Positions 8,948 through 17,855 of a DNA stretch of 64,000 bases are shown piece by piece. The notes beneath the pieces were generated by a model. It had not been told where the DNA came from, did no database searches, and worked only from the letters and a program-made list of their open reading frames with translations. Location: positions 137,287 through 201,286 of the forward strand of contig JADJWZ010000007.1 in the NCBI GenBank assembly GCA_016716125.1. The letters run 5' to 3'. Position numbers and translations under genes: made by a program. Every line of letters begins with the position of its first letter. Position 1 is the stretch's first letter. This stretch comes from Ignavibacteria bacterium (GTDB lineage Bacteria > Bacteroidota > Ignavibacteria > Tepidaquicellales > Tepidaquicellaceae).

Positions 8948-9535
8948 ATGAAGAAAGCCAGATCTATAAAAAAGCCCGGTGTTAATATTGACATGACTCC
9001 ATTGGTGGATGTTATTATGTTACTGCTTACATTCTTTATGCTTGTAGCAACATTTAAAGCTGAATCTACGGAAGCGATTGAAGTTCAGCTTCCGGAATCG
9101 GTAGTTACCGATACAACCAAATTACCTGAAAAGGACATTATGACATTAACGCTGACTAAAGCAGGAGATGTATTTCTTGATGTTGATAATTATAAAGTAA
9201 AGGAAGAAGTGTTCGGCAGTTCGGTCGGAATTGGTCTGTATCACCCTGATAGTACTTCAAAAAGCGAATACGAAACCACAGGCGGAAACATTAACGGTAA
9301 ACCTTTTAAAAGACCTGTAACAATTCTTGATAAAGCCGGATTTGAGAAAACTCTTAATGATCTCCGAAGAGCGTTAAAAGGTCAGACCGATGGAAAGTCA
9401 GATTTCCGTATAGTTCTTAAGGGTGATCTCGATACAAATTATGGTGTTGTAGAAGATCTTATGGAAAGTTTTAAAGCAACCAGGAATACAAGGTTTGCTT
9501 TGGTAACAGATGTAAAATCAAATAAACCGGAATAA
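8948..9535 (+). CDS. Biopolymer transport protein ExbD/TolR
   Basis: 195 residues. The single N-terminal membrane helix carries the proton-path aspartate Asp21 in 'NIDMTPLVDVIMLLLTFF'. The periplasmic part ends in 'DFRIVLKGDLDTNYGVVEDL', the usual ExbD fold. It has a longer periplasmic loop than typical ExbD proteins (about 145), with an insertion around residues 85-125. It works with the ExbB homologue 35 nt upstream and with a second ExbD 28 nt downstream; two ExbD subunits after one ExbB is common in this phylum. Confidence 0.92.
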   Translation: MKKARSIKKPGVNIDMTPLVDVIMLLLTFFMLVATFKAESTEAIEVQLPESVVTDTTKLPEKDIMTLTLTKAGDVFLDVDNYKVKEEVFGSSVGIGLYHPDSTSKSEYETTGGNINGKPFKRPVTILDKAGFEKTLNDLRRALKGQTDGKSDFRIVLKGDLDTNYGVVEDLMESFKATRNTRFALVTDVKSNKPE

Positions 9536-9563
9536 TTTTTATTAATACTAAAAGAATATAATT

Positions 9564-10091
9564 ATGGCAGGCGGCGGATTTGATGCCCCGGAGTCCGGAG
9601 GCGGATTACGAAAGCAGAAAAAATATAAGAAAGGAAAAAGGATCGGTGTAAGAATTGATATGACTCCTATGGTCGATGTTATTATGCTTCTTCTGACTTT
9701 CTTTATTCTTACCACTACTCTGAATACTCCTCAGATCATGCAGATCAATCTTCCAAAAGGTGATCAGGAAGATAAGATCAAAGTTGATATGGGAAATGTT
9801 TTGTATGTCAGAGTTTCTGAAAACGGAAATGCTTATTTCTCTTCAGGTTTATCTGACGGCAGCGAAGCAGAACCGGTAAAAGTCGAATTTAATGATATGA
9901 AATCAAAGATCGAATCACTATATAACCAAAATCCAAATCTGCTAATTCTTCTAAAGTTCGACAGGAATATGAAATACAGCAAAATGATAGACATTCTGGA
10001 TGAGATCAACAGGGCTGAAATTGAAAAGCGTTACAGCTTTATGAAAATGGAAGATCCCGATAAAGAAATTGTTACTAAAGCAGGGGGTTAA
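9564..10091 (+). CDS. Biopolymer transport protein ExbD/TolR, second copy
   Basis: 175 residues. A basic cytoplasmic leader ('LRKQKKYKKGKRIGVRIDM') precedes the membrane helix with Asp38 in 'MTPMVDVIMLLLTFF'. The periplasmic domain has the ExbD ending 'LLILLKFDRNMKYSKMIDIL'. It is the last gene of the ExbB-ExbD-ExbD operon and is followed 21 nt later by a strong intrinsic terminator. It differs well from the first ExbD outside the helix, so it is an old duplication rather than a recent one. The glycine-rich first 14 residues are unusual but short. Confidence 0.92.
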   Translation: MAGGGFDAPESGGGLRKQKKYKKGKRIGVRIDMTPMVDVIMLLLTFFILTTTLNTPQIMQINLPKGDQEDKIKVDMGNVLYVRVSENGNAYFSSGLSDGSEAEPVKVEFNDMKSKIESLYNQNPNLLILLKFDRNMKYSKMIDILDEINRAEIEKRYSFMKMEDPDKEIVTKAGG

Positions 10092-10112
10092 TTTCCTATA
10101 TAATGTTTTTGT

Positions 10113-10147
10113 AAAAGCGGTCTGAATAATTTCTGATCGCTTTTTTT
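10113..10147 (+). terminator. Rho-independent terminator of the ExbB-ExbD operon
   Basis: AAAAGCGGTC (10113-10122) pairs with GATCGCTTTT (10135-10144), 10 bp with one G-U pair and a 12-nt loop, and runs into a T-tract to 10147. It lies 21 nt after the second exbD stop codon. Confidence 0.85.
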
Positions 10148-10214
10148 ATTATGACATTTTACTTTACCGAATAATTTTTTCTGAAAAAAATCAATGAAAC
10201 GATAAGCCGTAAAT

Positions 10215-11024
10215 TTGATAAATAGTAATTTAAAATATTTAGTTTTTCTTTTATTATCCTTTCTGTTTATCTCTGATAGTATCTCTCAGGTAAATGCAGA
10301 GAAAAATATTGCGGATGATCCCACAGTTCTCAAACAATATCTAGTCGATGAGACAGGTACGCTGAATCCGGCGGAATACAAAAATATCACAAACAAGCTT
10401 GTCAATGAAGACAGGACTTCTTCAAATCAAATTGTAGTATATCTGATTAAAAGTCTTAACGGTGAATCGCTCGAAGATGTATCAATCAGACTTGCCGAAA
10501 AAAATAAGATAGGTAAGAAAGACAGGAATAACGGTGTGCTGATGCTGGTAGTAAAAGATGACAGGAAAATCAGAATTGAAGTAGGATACGGACTTGAAGG
10601 AGTGCTTACAGACGCCAAAAGCTCTAGCATTATAAGGAATGTGATCACTCCGAAATTTAAGCAGGGAAATTATTATCAGGGAATTAATGACGGAGTGGAT
10701 GCAATAATTGCAGCTATAAAAGGTGAATATACCGCTGAAGACAAAGACTCTTCCGGCAGCGGTTCGGGAACATGCTGCTTTGGAATTCCGATTTTCATAA
10801 TGATTATTTTTATGTTCATTTTCATATCAATCATTACTTCGATACTCAGAAGAATTTTTGGATTCGGAAATTTTGTAAGAACCGGAAAGAAAGGTTCAGG
10901 CGGATGGGGTGGATTCACAGGCGGCGGCTGGAGCAGCGGAAGCGGCAGCAGCGGCGGTTCATTCGGAGGATTTTCCGGCGGCGGCGGATCGTTCGGCGGC
11001 GGCGGAGCAAGCGGTAGCTGGTAA
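10215..11024 (+). CDS. TPM-domain (YgcG/TPM_phosphatase) membrane protein with Gly-rich tail
   Basis: 269 residues starting at TTG (no in-frame ATG fits). Signal peptide about 1-28 ending 'SDSISQVNA', then a TPM domain (about 40-170) with 'LVDETGTLNPAEY', 'NQIVVYLIKSLNGESLEDV', 'NNGVLMLVVKDDRKIRIEVGYG' and 'LTDAKSSSII'. A membrane helix follows (about 188-212) and a tail of Gly and Ser ending 'GGGASGSW'. This is the standard YgcG layout: an exported globular domain anchored by a C-terminal helix. The role of the family is uncertain (photosystem repair in plants; envelope function in bacteria). A soluble TPM protein is encoded 25 nt downstream. LemA, the usual neighbour, is not present. Confidence 0.88.
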   Translation: MINSNLKYLVFLLLSFLFISDSISQVNAEKNIADDPTVLKQYLVDETGTLNPAEYKNITNKLVNEDRTSSNQIVVYLIKSLNGESLEDVSIRLAEKNKIGKKDRNNGVLMLVVKDDRKIRIEVGYGLEGVLTDAKSSSIIRNVITPKFKQGNYYQGINDGVDAIIAAIKGEYTAEDKDSSGSGSGTCCFGIPIFIMIIFMFIFISIITSILRRIFGFGNFVRTGKKGSGGWGGFTGGGWSSGSGSSGGSFGGFSGGGGSFGGGGASGSW

Positions 11025-11049
11025 TTTATTTAATCTAATTTTTTTTGAT

Positions 11050-11508
11050 ATGCCAAAAAATTATATAAGAAAATATTTGTCTGATGATGATCTCGATACT
11101 ATCGTAAAAAAAATTTACGAAGCCGAAAGTAAAACTTCCGGAGAGATTAGATTAAGTATTAAGACTAAAAGAGGTTACAGAGAGAAAGACCTTTCACCGC
11201 GCAAACTAGCAATTGCGGAATTCCTGAATCTCAGGATGAATGAAACCCGTGATAAAACCGGTGTATTGTTTTATATTTTATTTGATGAACACAGATATGA
11301 GATAATAGCCGATTCCGGCATCAATTCGAAAATAACAGATCAGGAATGGAATTCTCTTACTGCAGATATTACAGAGTATTTTAAAAATGAGAAATATCTG
11401 GAAGGAATTCTGTTTGTAATTGAAAAGATAGGAAATAAACTCACAGAAGAATTCCCGATAAAGAGCGGAGATATAAATGAACTTCCGAATGAAGTCAGTA
11501 TAAGCTGA
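11050..11508 (+). CDS. TPM-domain protein, soluble
   Basis: 152 residues from the ATG at 11050. A longer open frame reaches back into the glycine-rich end of the upstream gene, where it reads only Ala/Glu-rich shadow sequence, so I trimmed it. The domain shows 'DDLDTIVKKIYEAESKTSGEIRL', 'NETRDKTGVLFYILFDEHRYEIIADSGI' in pieces, and a C-terminal 'LEGILFVIEKIGNKLTEEFP', the TPM pattern without signal peptide or membrane helix. It forms a pair with the membrane TPM gene; in related genomes such pairs sit together. Function unknown beyond the family link. Confidence 0.8.
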   Translation: MPKNYIRKYLSDDDLDTIVKKIYEAESKTSGEIRLSIKTKRGYREKDLSPRKLAIAEFLNLRMNETRDKTGVLFYILFDEHRYEIIADSGINSKITDQEWNSLTADITEYFKNEKYLEGILFVIEKIGNKLTEEFPIKSGDINELPNEVSIS

Positions 11509-11574
11509 GCTGAGTATTATTTTATATTTTATATATTTTAAGTTCATTATATTATCAATCAAAACCATTTAAAG

Positions 11575-12120
11575 TTGAAAGAGCCTGAAATTCTTCTCAG
11601 AAATTATATCAAAAACGAAAACCTTATAAAACATTGTTACTCTGTAGAATCAGCAATGAAATTTTATGCAGAGCAGCTGAATGTAGATCAGGAAAGATGG
11701 GGAGCGGCAGGTCTTCTCCATGACCTCGACTGGGAAATGTATCCGGATACACATCCGAATACTGCCGTGCCGTTACTTGAAGATGCAGGTTATGATAAAG
11801 AATTTATTGATGCAATACTCGGTCACGCTTATCCTGACAGGACCGATGTACCAAGGGAAAGCAGACTTGCGAAATATCTTTTTGCATGCGATGAGATCAC
11901 AGGATTTATAATGGCTTATTCCCTTATGAAAGAAAATGGTCTGAATGACGTAGAACCAAAAAGCATAAAAAAGAAAATGAAGGACAAAGCCTTTGCACGA
12001 AATGTGAACAGGGAGGATATTGTAAAAGGAGCTGAAGAGATCGGAATGGATCTGGATACGCATATAAAAAATATTATAGAAAGTATGAAGAATGACGAAA
12101 GAGTAAACATAAGAAAATAA
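11575..12120 (+). CDS. HD-domain hydrolase
   Basis: 181 residues from a TTG start. The HD metal site is visible: His20, then 'LLHDLDWE' (His49-Asp50), a further His in 'ILGHAY', and an Asp in 'FACDEITG'. This is the compact HDIG-type domain found in small phosphohydrolases. No signal or second domain. The substrate cannot be told from sequence. The ABC transporter ATPase starts 3 nt after its stop codon, so it is the first gene of a tight four-gene unit (HD, ATPase, permease, lipoprotein). Confidence 0.85.
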   Translation: MKEPEILLRNYIKNENLIKHCYSVESAMKFYAEQLNVDQERWGAAGLLHDLDWEMYPDTHPNTAVPLLEDAGYDKEFIDAILGHAYPDRTDVPRESRLAKYLFACDEITGFIMAYSLMKENGLNDVEPKSIKKKMKDKAFARNVNREDIVKGAEEIGMDLDTHIKNIIESMKNDERVNIRK

Positions 12121-12123
12121 ATT

Positions 12124-13050
12124 ATGAGTATAATCACGACAAAAAATTTATCGAAAGAATATTCTTCCAAAAGTTTTTCCAAAGAAAAAATTCTTGCTTT
12201 GAATAATTTTTCTTTTGAAGTGGAAAGCGGTGAAATATTCGGCATTCTCGGTCCAAACGGCGCCGGGAAGACTACACTAATAAAAATCCTGCTGGGCATC
12301 ACTCACAGAACTAAAGGTGAAGTAAAGATTTTTGACAATGAAATAAATACAGAAGCGTATAAAATGAAAGTCGGTTATCTTCCGGAGAACCATAAATTTC
12401 CTAATTATCTTAACGGTGAACAGGTCATGCAGTTTTACGGGAAGATGAGCGGAATGAGCAGCGCCGATGTAAGAAAAAAAACCGATGAACTTCTTAAGCT
12501 AGTTGATATGGAAAAATGGAGAAAGACCAAGATCAAAAAATATTCCAAAGGAATGCTTCAAAGACTTGGTCTGGCGCAGGCGATGATCAATGATCCCGAA
12601 CTTATTTTCCTCGACGAACCAACCGACGGGGTGGACCCGATCGGCAGAAAAGAAATAAGAGACATACTTGAAGATTTGAAGGAAAGAGGAAAAACTATTT
12701 TCCTGAATTCACATCTGCTCAGTGAAGTAGAATTAATTTGTGACAGAGTCGCAATTATGCACAAAGGCTCTCTTGTCAAATCAGGCCGGGTCGATGAGAT
12801 CACACATATATCAGATAACTATATAATAAACTGCTCTGACGTCAGCGAAGTCATCATGAATAAGCTGATGATGAATTTTAAAGCCACCATTTTAAGCATT
12901 AATGAATTTCATTTCAAAACGGATAACATTGACGAGCTTAACAGGCTTATTGATTTTATGAGACAAAACAATATCCTTATCCGCGGTATTCAAAGAGAAA
13001 AGAATACTCTGGAAAACATGTTTATTAATTTAATCGGAAGTCAGAACTAA
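12124..13050 (+). CDS. ABC transporter ATP-binding protein (ABC-2 exporter type)
   Basis: 308 residues. Walker A 'GPNGAGKT' at 43-50, Q-loop replaced by 'YLPENHKFP' as in CcmA/NatA-type exporters, signature 'YSKGMLQRL' at about 140-148, Walker B 'IFLDEPTDG' at 161-169 and the H-loop in 'LNSHLLSEVE'. The last 90 residues form the small C-terminal domain common in ABC-2 ATPases. The permease starts 2 nt after the stop, so the two proteins make one exporter. The substrate is unknown. Confidence 0.94.
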   Translation: MSIITTKNLSKEYSSKSFSKEKILALNNFSFEVESGEIFGILGPNGAGKTTLIKILLGITHRTKGEVKIFDNEINTEAYKMKVGYLPENHKFPNYLNGEQVMQFYGKMSGMSSADVRKKTDELLKLVDMEKWRKTKIKKYSKGMLQRLGLAQAMINDPELIFLDEPTDGVDPIGRKEIRDILEDLKERGKTIFLNSHLLSEVELICDRVAIMHKGSLVKSGRVDEITHISDNYIINCSDVSEVIMNKLMMNFKATILSINEFHFKTDNIDELNRLIDFMRQNNILIRGIQREKNTLENMFINLIGSQN

Positions 13051-13052
13051 AT

Positions 13053-13865
13053 ATGATATTCTTAACTCTTGTATTGAGTACCTTCAGGGAAGCAGTAGCA
13101 AAGAAAATTTTTCTGGGATTTTTTGCTATCTCGACTTTAATTATTCTTATATTTCTTTTTTTGATCAATGTAGAATCAGTAGAAGGAATGGTAGATATGA
13201 TGGGAGCTGCCGGTGATGAAGGGATCAGAAAACTTGTTATCGGATTTGAAGTAGCAATGATCGATATATCTTATCTTCTGATCATTACTTTCTGTCTGAT
13301 CTCAGTTTCATCTTTCATTCCGTCAATGCTGGAAAAAGGAAACATAGATCTTTTGCTTTCGAAACCGATCTCACGCACCAACATTATACTTGCAAAATTT
13401 ACCGGCGGTGTAATGCTTGTTTTTTTCAGTCTTGTTTACCTGATCGGATTTGTATGGATCATACTTTCATCAAAATCCGGATTCTGGCATTTTCCGTTTC
13501 TCTATACTATTCTCTGGCTTACTTTGTCGTTTGCAATTATTTATTCTCTCATAATTTTTATCGGGCTGGTGTCTCAAAGCACTATACTGTCAATACTTGT
13601 CAGCTTCTTTCTTGTTTTTATAGTATGCCCTATACTTTACGTAAGAGAAGCAACAATATTCTCTCTTGTGGAAAATAATGTCGTTCAGTTTATCATAAAC
13701 TTTTTCTATTACATTCTTCCGAAACCTTCTGACATTAATAAAATTACCACTAATATAATTACCGGTGAAGAAGTTAGTTCATATATGCCTGTATTCTCTT
13801 CAGTACTTTTTATGCTTGCTGTCTTGTCTGCATCCGTATTTTATTTTAAGAAAAAAGATTATTAA
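13053..13865 (+). CDS. ABC-2 type transporter permease
   Basis: 270 residues, six likely membrane helices. It opens with 'MIFLTLVLSTFREAVAKKIF', the usual amphipathic entry of ABC-2 permeases, has a soluble loop after helix 1 ('VEGMVDMMGAAGDEGIRKL'), and carries 'LLSKPISRTNIILAKF', the coupling segment of this family. It is paired with the ATPase immediately upstream. A lipoprotein gene follows 19 nt later. This resembles NosY/GldF-like permeases, but the sequence does not allow a specific assignment. Confidence 0.9.
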   Translation: MIFLTLVLSTFREAVAKKIFLGFFAISTLIILIFLFLINVESVEGMVDMMGAAGDEGIRKLVIGFEVAMIDISYLLIITFCLISVSSFIPSMLEKGNIDLLLSKPISRTNIILAKFTGGVMLVFFSLVYLIGFVWIILSSKSGFWHFPFLYTILWLTLSFAIIYSLIIFIGLVSQSTILSILVSFFLVFIVCPILYVREATIFSLVENNVVQFIINFFYYILPKPSDINKITTNIITGEEVSSYMPVFSSVLFMLAVLSASVFYFKKKDY

Positions 13866-13884
13866 AAAATCTGTGTGTGTTGTT

Positions 13885-14952
13885 ATGAAATTTAGTGTTA
13901 TTATTATATTATGTGTTGTTTTTATGATGAGCTTATCAGGCGGATGTAATTTTAAGCCTGAACCTCAGCCTCTTCCGCTTTCCGTAAGGTCCACACTAAA
14001 TCTTCTGCAGGAGGATCCGCAGTTTGTGATGTACCTGAATTTTAAAAGCATGAGCAGAACGAATTTCTGGCGGAAAAATATTTCCGACTCCATTCTTAAC
14101 GCGGAAAAAACTTTTGGCAGTATTCTGAATACATTTAAAAATGCCACAGGTGTATCCATTTCTAACGGACTGGATGAAATGTATTATTCCAATTCATGGT
14201 TCGGTGAAAATTCCATCGTGCTGAAAGGTCTTTTTAACAAAAGTAAACTTGACGAATACATAAAAACGGACAGTTTGTTTTCCATTACAAAAAATGCAGA
14301 CGGAAAAGATATATACATTAAAACTGATAACGGACTTTACTTTTTTTTCAAGGATGATTTTACAATCTGCGCCAGTAATTACTTAAAGCAAATTGACGCA
14401 ATGATGCAGATCAGCGATACTTCAGAATCAGGACTTTTAAAGAACAAAAAAATTTATAATTCAATTGAGAATATAATTTATAAACAGGACCTTTGGATGG
14501 TGTCAACTGAAAAAGCATTTATCAAAGGTATATATCAGAATTTTCTCGGATCCACCGCCGGAATAAAGCCTGAAGATGAAGTTGATACTGACACTTCCGA
14601 AAGTAATACGAACCCTTCAGATGAAGAAAAAGAAAAAGTTACTTTGGAAAATCTTTATACTAAATATAATTCAGTTTCATTTTCCGCTGAAATGGAAGAT
14701 GACATTCTGATACTCATTCAAAATAATTTTGTAAGCGAATCTCCGGCAAAATTTTTTAAAAGCATTATGAATGGATTTCTGACTGTATCGAGACTCAGCA
14801 CCGGCGGTAAGCAAAAACCTCCTGCTGCAAAACTACTTGATAAGATCCGTCTGAACAGATATGACAATGATGTTTTTATAGAAGTTAAAATCGAGAGCGG
14901 TGATCTTGAGATGTTAAGAAATACAGATCTGTTGAGTGAACCGGCTTTATAA
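13885..14952 (+). CDS. Lipoprotein of unknown function, end of the ABC operon
   Basis: 355 residues from the ATG at 13885; an earlier in-frame start would lie inside the permease gene and lacks a signal. A signal peptide ends at the lipobox 'LSGGC' (Cys21). The mature part alternates strands and helices ('LLQEDPQFVMYLNFKSM', 'WFGENSIVLKGLF', 'DGLYFFFKDDF') and contains an acidic, Ser/Thr-rich linker around residues 228-250. The pattern recalls periplasmic DUF3352-like proteins, but I would not assign it. Being last in the HD-ATPase-permease unit, it may be an accessory of that exporter. Confidence 0.75.
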   Translation: MKFSVIIILCVVFMMSLSGGCNFKPEPQPLPLSVRSTLNLLQEDPQFVMYLNFKSMSRTNFWRKNISDSILNAEKTFGSILNTFKNATGVSISNGLDEMYYSNSWFGENSIVLKGLFNKSKLDEYIKTDSLFSITKNADGKDIYIKTDNGLYFFFKDDFTICASNYLKQIDAMMQISDTSESGLLKNKKIYNSIENIIYKQDLWMVSTEKAFIKGIYQNFLGSTAGIKPEDEVDTDTSESNTNPSDEEKEKVTLENLYTKYNSVSFSAEMEDDILILIQNNFVSESPAKFFKSIMNGFLTVSRLSTGGKQKPPAAKLLDKIRLNRYDNDVFIEVKIESGDLEMLRNTDLLSEPAL

Positions 14953-15008
14953 AGCTATTCCGGATTGTTTTATAAATACAATAAATTCTGAAACTGAACA
15001 AAATCTTT

Positions 15009-16025
15009 TCAACCTTCCTTAAGAAATTTTTCCGCAAGTAATACATCTTCTTCACTGCCTATAAACAAAGGTGTCCTCTGATGCAGACTTTCAGGCTGTA
15101 TGTCTAATATCCTTTTCTCTCCGTCAGAACTTCTTCCTCCGGCCTGCTCGACAATAAAGCTAAGCGGATTTGCTTCATACATCAGGCGTAATTTTCCTTT
15201 TTTATTTTTTATGTCTGCAGGATAAACGAATATTCCTCCGTAAATCAGATTTCTGTGAAAGTCAGCAACTAAAGATCCTATATATCTTGATGAATATGGT
15301 CGGTCAGTATCAGGATCGGACATTTTAAGATAACTGATATATTTTTTCATACCTTCAGACCAGCCTGAAAAATTTCCTTCGTTGACAGAATAGATCCTGG
15401 ACTTTTTCGGAATGGAAACATTTTCAGCTGATAAAAGAAATTCACCGACGCTCGGATCAAGCGTAAATAAATGTACGCCTTTGCTTGCAGAGTAGGCAAG
15501 TACTGTACTGGATCCGTAAATTACATATCCGGCTGCTACCTGTTGATATCCTTTCTGGAGACAGTCTTCAAGCGAACCCGGTCCTGATTTAGTAATCCTT
15601 TTATAAACTGAAAATATTGTACCTATGGAAACATTCACGTCTATATTTGAAGAACCGTCAAGCGGATCAAAGTGACATATATATTTATTTGTGACAAATT
15701 TATTCTTACGGAATTTTTCATCGATCGGAATGAAACTCACTTCTTCTTCAGAGCATACAGCGCAGATATGTCCGCCCTGTTTCATTACATTGGTCAGAAT
15801 GTCATTGGCAAACACATCGAGTTTCTTTACCTGTTCACCCTGAACATTCTCTTCTCCCGTAAATCCGAGTATATCAATAAGACCGGCTCTGTTTACTTCA
15901 AGAGATATTACTTTGCAGGCAAGAGCAATGTCAGCGAGCAGATCCGAAAGCTGACCTGTCGCTTCAGGAAATTCCCTCTCCTGCTCGATGATGTGTCTGT
16001 AAAATGTATTAAATTTGCTGACCAT
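15009..16025 (-). CDS. fbp: Fructose-1,6-bisphosphatase class I
   Basis: 338 residues, usual for class I enzymes. The metal-binding motif 'DPLDGSSNIDVN' is at 120-131, followed by 'GTIFSVY', with 'SRYIGSLVADFHRNLIYGG' and 'YEANPLSFIVEQAGG' further on, all signatures of this class. It removes the 1-phosphate from fructose-1,6-bisphosphate in gluconeogenesis. The gene stands alone on the minus strand between convergent lipoprotein and rhodanese genes. Frame intact. Confidence 0.96.
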   Translation of the reverse strand: MVSKFNTFYRHIIEQEREFPEATGQLSDLLADIALACKVISLEVNRAGLIDILGFTGEENVQGEQVKKLDVFANDILTNVMKQGGHICAVCSEEEVSFIPIDEKFRKNKFVTNKYICHFDPLDGSSNIDVNVSIGTIFSVYKRITKSGPGSLEDCLQKGYQQVAAGYVIYGSSTVLAYSASKGVHLFTLDPSVGEFLLSAENVSIPKKSRIYSVNEGNFSGWSEGMKKYISYLKMSDPDTDRPYSSRYIGSLVADFHRNLIYGGIFVYPADIKNKKGKLRLMYEANPLSFIVEQAGGRSSDGEKRILDIQPESLHQRTPLFIGSEEDVLLAEKFLKEG

Positions 16026-16107
16026 GGAATTGATTATGATTAAGAAAAATTATGATTGGCTATAGAAATTTAAAAATTCCTTTTGTAATGAATTTGATAA
16101 ACTCACA

Positions 16108-16431
16108 TTAATTTTTATAAGTCTCAAATTCATTTTCGATCCATGAAATAATACCTTCGGAAAGATTATTTACTTCTTCAAATCCGAGGTCTCTCATGAG
16201 GAACATTGCCTGCCTGCTTCTGTTACCCGAGCGGCAATAGACAAGATACTTTTTTCTTTTATCGAGTTCATCAAGAGCATCTTCGAAATCCGGTTTATAA
16301 AAATCTATATTAATCGAATCCCGGAGATGACCTTCATTAAACTCATCGGTGGTCCTTACGTCAATTAAAACATAAGCATCGAGCTCCGTAAGATTTTTAA
16401 ACGTTTTTGTATCAATATCTTTATGATTCAT
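16108..16431 (-). CDS. Single-domain rhodanese-like sulfurtransferase
   Basis: 107 residues, one rhodanese domain. The active-site loop 'CRSGNRSR' contains Cys66, and 'VLIDVRTTDEFNEGHL' is the typical front motif. It can carry persulfide sulfur in the cytoplasm. It lies 20 nt downstream of a TauE/SafE permease gene, a recurring pairing in sulfur metabolism, so co-transcription is likely. Confidence 0.93.
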   Translation of the reverse strand: MNHKDIDTKTFKNLTELDAYVLIDVRTTDEFNEGHLRDSINIDFYKPDFEDALDELDKRKKYLVYCRSGNRSRQAMFLMRDLGFEEVNNLSEGIISWIENEFETYKN

Positions 16432-16451
16432 TTTTACAGATTAATAAATTT

Positions 16452-17264
16452 TTAAAATATATTTAATTCAATTAATTCTTTTACGATGATATAAATACCC
16501 ATCACAAGTACGATAACTCCGAACGCTTTTTTCAGGCTGCTTCCGGAAACATATTTTGTCAGGCGGCTTCCTGTCAGTATTCCGGCAATTGCAAAGCTGA
16601 GAAATATCAGCAGCAGCTTCCAGTCAATTATATAATCTCCTGTAAGATCGCCGATAAATCCTGAAATGGAATTCGCCGCAATTATAAGTAACGAAGTTCC
16701 GATCGCGGATTTCACGGACATTTTTGCAATGAATACCAGAGCAGGAACAATAAGAAAACCGCCTCCCGCGCCTACCATTCCGGTTATTAATCCAACTGCA
16801 ATTCCGTAAAATACCATCAGTAAAGTTTCTTTCCCGGTCATTGACTTTCCTTCTTCCTTTTCCTTTACATTTGAAAAGATCATTGAAATGGAAGAGAACA
16901 GCATTATCACGGCAAACAACATAAGAACAAAAAAATCTTTACTTATTACAATATCCCCGTTATCAAAAATTATATCCGGTAATGCAGGCAGTAAGAATTT
17001 CCTCGTAATAAAAATAGAAATGAGTGAAGGTATTGCAAACGCCAGCGAAGCTTTTATATTAACAAGACCCTTTTTTATAAATGATAAAGAACCTATAAGT
17101 GTCGTTGATCCGACAATGAATAAGGAATATACAGTCGCAAGCACAGGATTTATTCCCATCAGATACACTAATATCGGAACAGTCAGAATCGAGCCGCCGG
17201 CTCCGATCATACCCAATACAAGTCCTACGAGTATAGCTGCAAAGTAACCAAATATTTCTGACAT
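16452..17264 (-). CDS. TauE/SafE family anion permease
   Basis: 270 residues, about eight membrane helices in two repeats. Each half starts with the family motif: 'GLVLGMIGAGGSILTVPIL' and 'GLITGMVGAGGGFLIVPAL'. TauE/SafE proteins export sulfite, sulfonates or related anions. Its ATG overlaps the stop codon of the upstream NYN gene by one base (the TGATG arrangement), so translation is probably coupled, and a rhodanese gene follows. The context supports sulfur-compound transport, but the substrate is not shown. Confidence 0.92.
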   Translation of the reverse strand: MSEIFGYFAAILVGLVLGMIGAGGSILTVPILVYLMGINPVLATVYSLFIVGSTTLIGSLSFIKKGLVNIKASLAFAIPSLISIFITRKFLLPALPDIIFDNGDIVISKDFFVLMLFAVIMLFSSISMIFSNVKEKEEGKSMTGKETLLMVFYGIAVGLITGMVGAGGGFLIVPALVFIAKMSVKSAIGTSLLIIAANSISGFIGDLTGDYIIDWKLLLIFLSFAIAGILTGSRLTKYVSGSSLKKAFGVIVLVMGIYIIVKELIELNIF

Positions 17265-17737
17265 CAGGAAAATTTATCTCTAAAGAATTCCAGCTCTTTG
17301 CGGCTCAATGATCTCGGCTTTTCACTGTCAGGTATGTAGAGCTCATTTATGTTTTTACCTTTGAAAACCAGTCCGTCATTTTCAATATCTTTCAGAAATT
17401 CTTCGGATGATATGACAATACATCCGCAGGCTTTTGCAAGTCCCGTGACAAAATTATCTGAACTCACAACCGTGAAGTTTCTGTGATCTTCTGATCTCTC
17501 TAGTCTGCTTCGGATAAGTTCATCGGCAGTTTTATTTCCTGAAAAAAATACACCGCTGCTTTTCGAATCACTGTGTCCGTCAAAATAAAATTCTATATTA
17601 CATCCACTTCCAAATCGCGTTTTTACTTTTTCAATTAAGGACCTTCTTGCAGCGATCTTATCTTTTATGAATAATTGCTTTAATACTGATGACTTGTGTA
17701 AAACATTATTCCCGTCAATCAAAATAATTTTTTTCAT
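17264..17737 (-). CDS. NYN-domain (YacP-like) predicted ribonuclease
   Basis: 157 residues. 'IILIDGNNVLHKS' at the N-terminus is the metal-binding start of PIN-like NYN domains; 'IEFYFDGHSD', 'NKTADELIRSRLE' and 'FTVVSSDNFVTGLAKACGC' supply the other acidic positions. YacP/Rae1 proteins cleave mRNA on ribosomes in some bacteria. It is the first gene of the NYN-TauE-rhodanese unit, overlapping TauE by one base. The link between an RNase and the transport genes may be only transcriptional. Confidence 0.82.
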   Translation of the reverse strand: MKKIILIDGNNVLHKSSVLKQLFIKDKIAARRSLIEKVKTRFGSGCNIEFYFDGHSDSKSSGVFFSGNKTADELIRSRLERSEDHRNFTVVSSDNFVTGLAKACGCIVISSEEFLKDIENDGLVFKGKNINELYIPDSEKPRSLSRKELEFFRDKFS

Positions 17738-17822
17738 ATACTTATCTTTTAATTATTTACCCAATCATATAGTCAGTAAGAACTTATTAAATACATTGCT
17801 GGGTAATTTAAAACTTTCCATA

Positions 17823-17851
17823 TTAAAATTTAAAATTTAAAATTTAAAATT
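17823..17851. repeat. Short AT-rich tandem repeat (AAAATTT units)
   Basis: About four copies of a 7-bp AAAATTT unit lie directly after the asnS stop codon. Similar 'AAATTTGAAATTT'-type runs occur at 21419-21442 and 44163-44180, so this is a dispersed class of intergenic simple repeat. Confidence 0.6.
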
Positions 17852-17855
17852 TTAT

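Noticed and set aside
10772..11017. Arg-rich open frame overlapping the glycine-rich tail of the TPM gene
   Set aside because: Out-of-frame reading of GGC/GGA repeats; the TPM frame explains the sequence.
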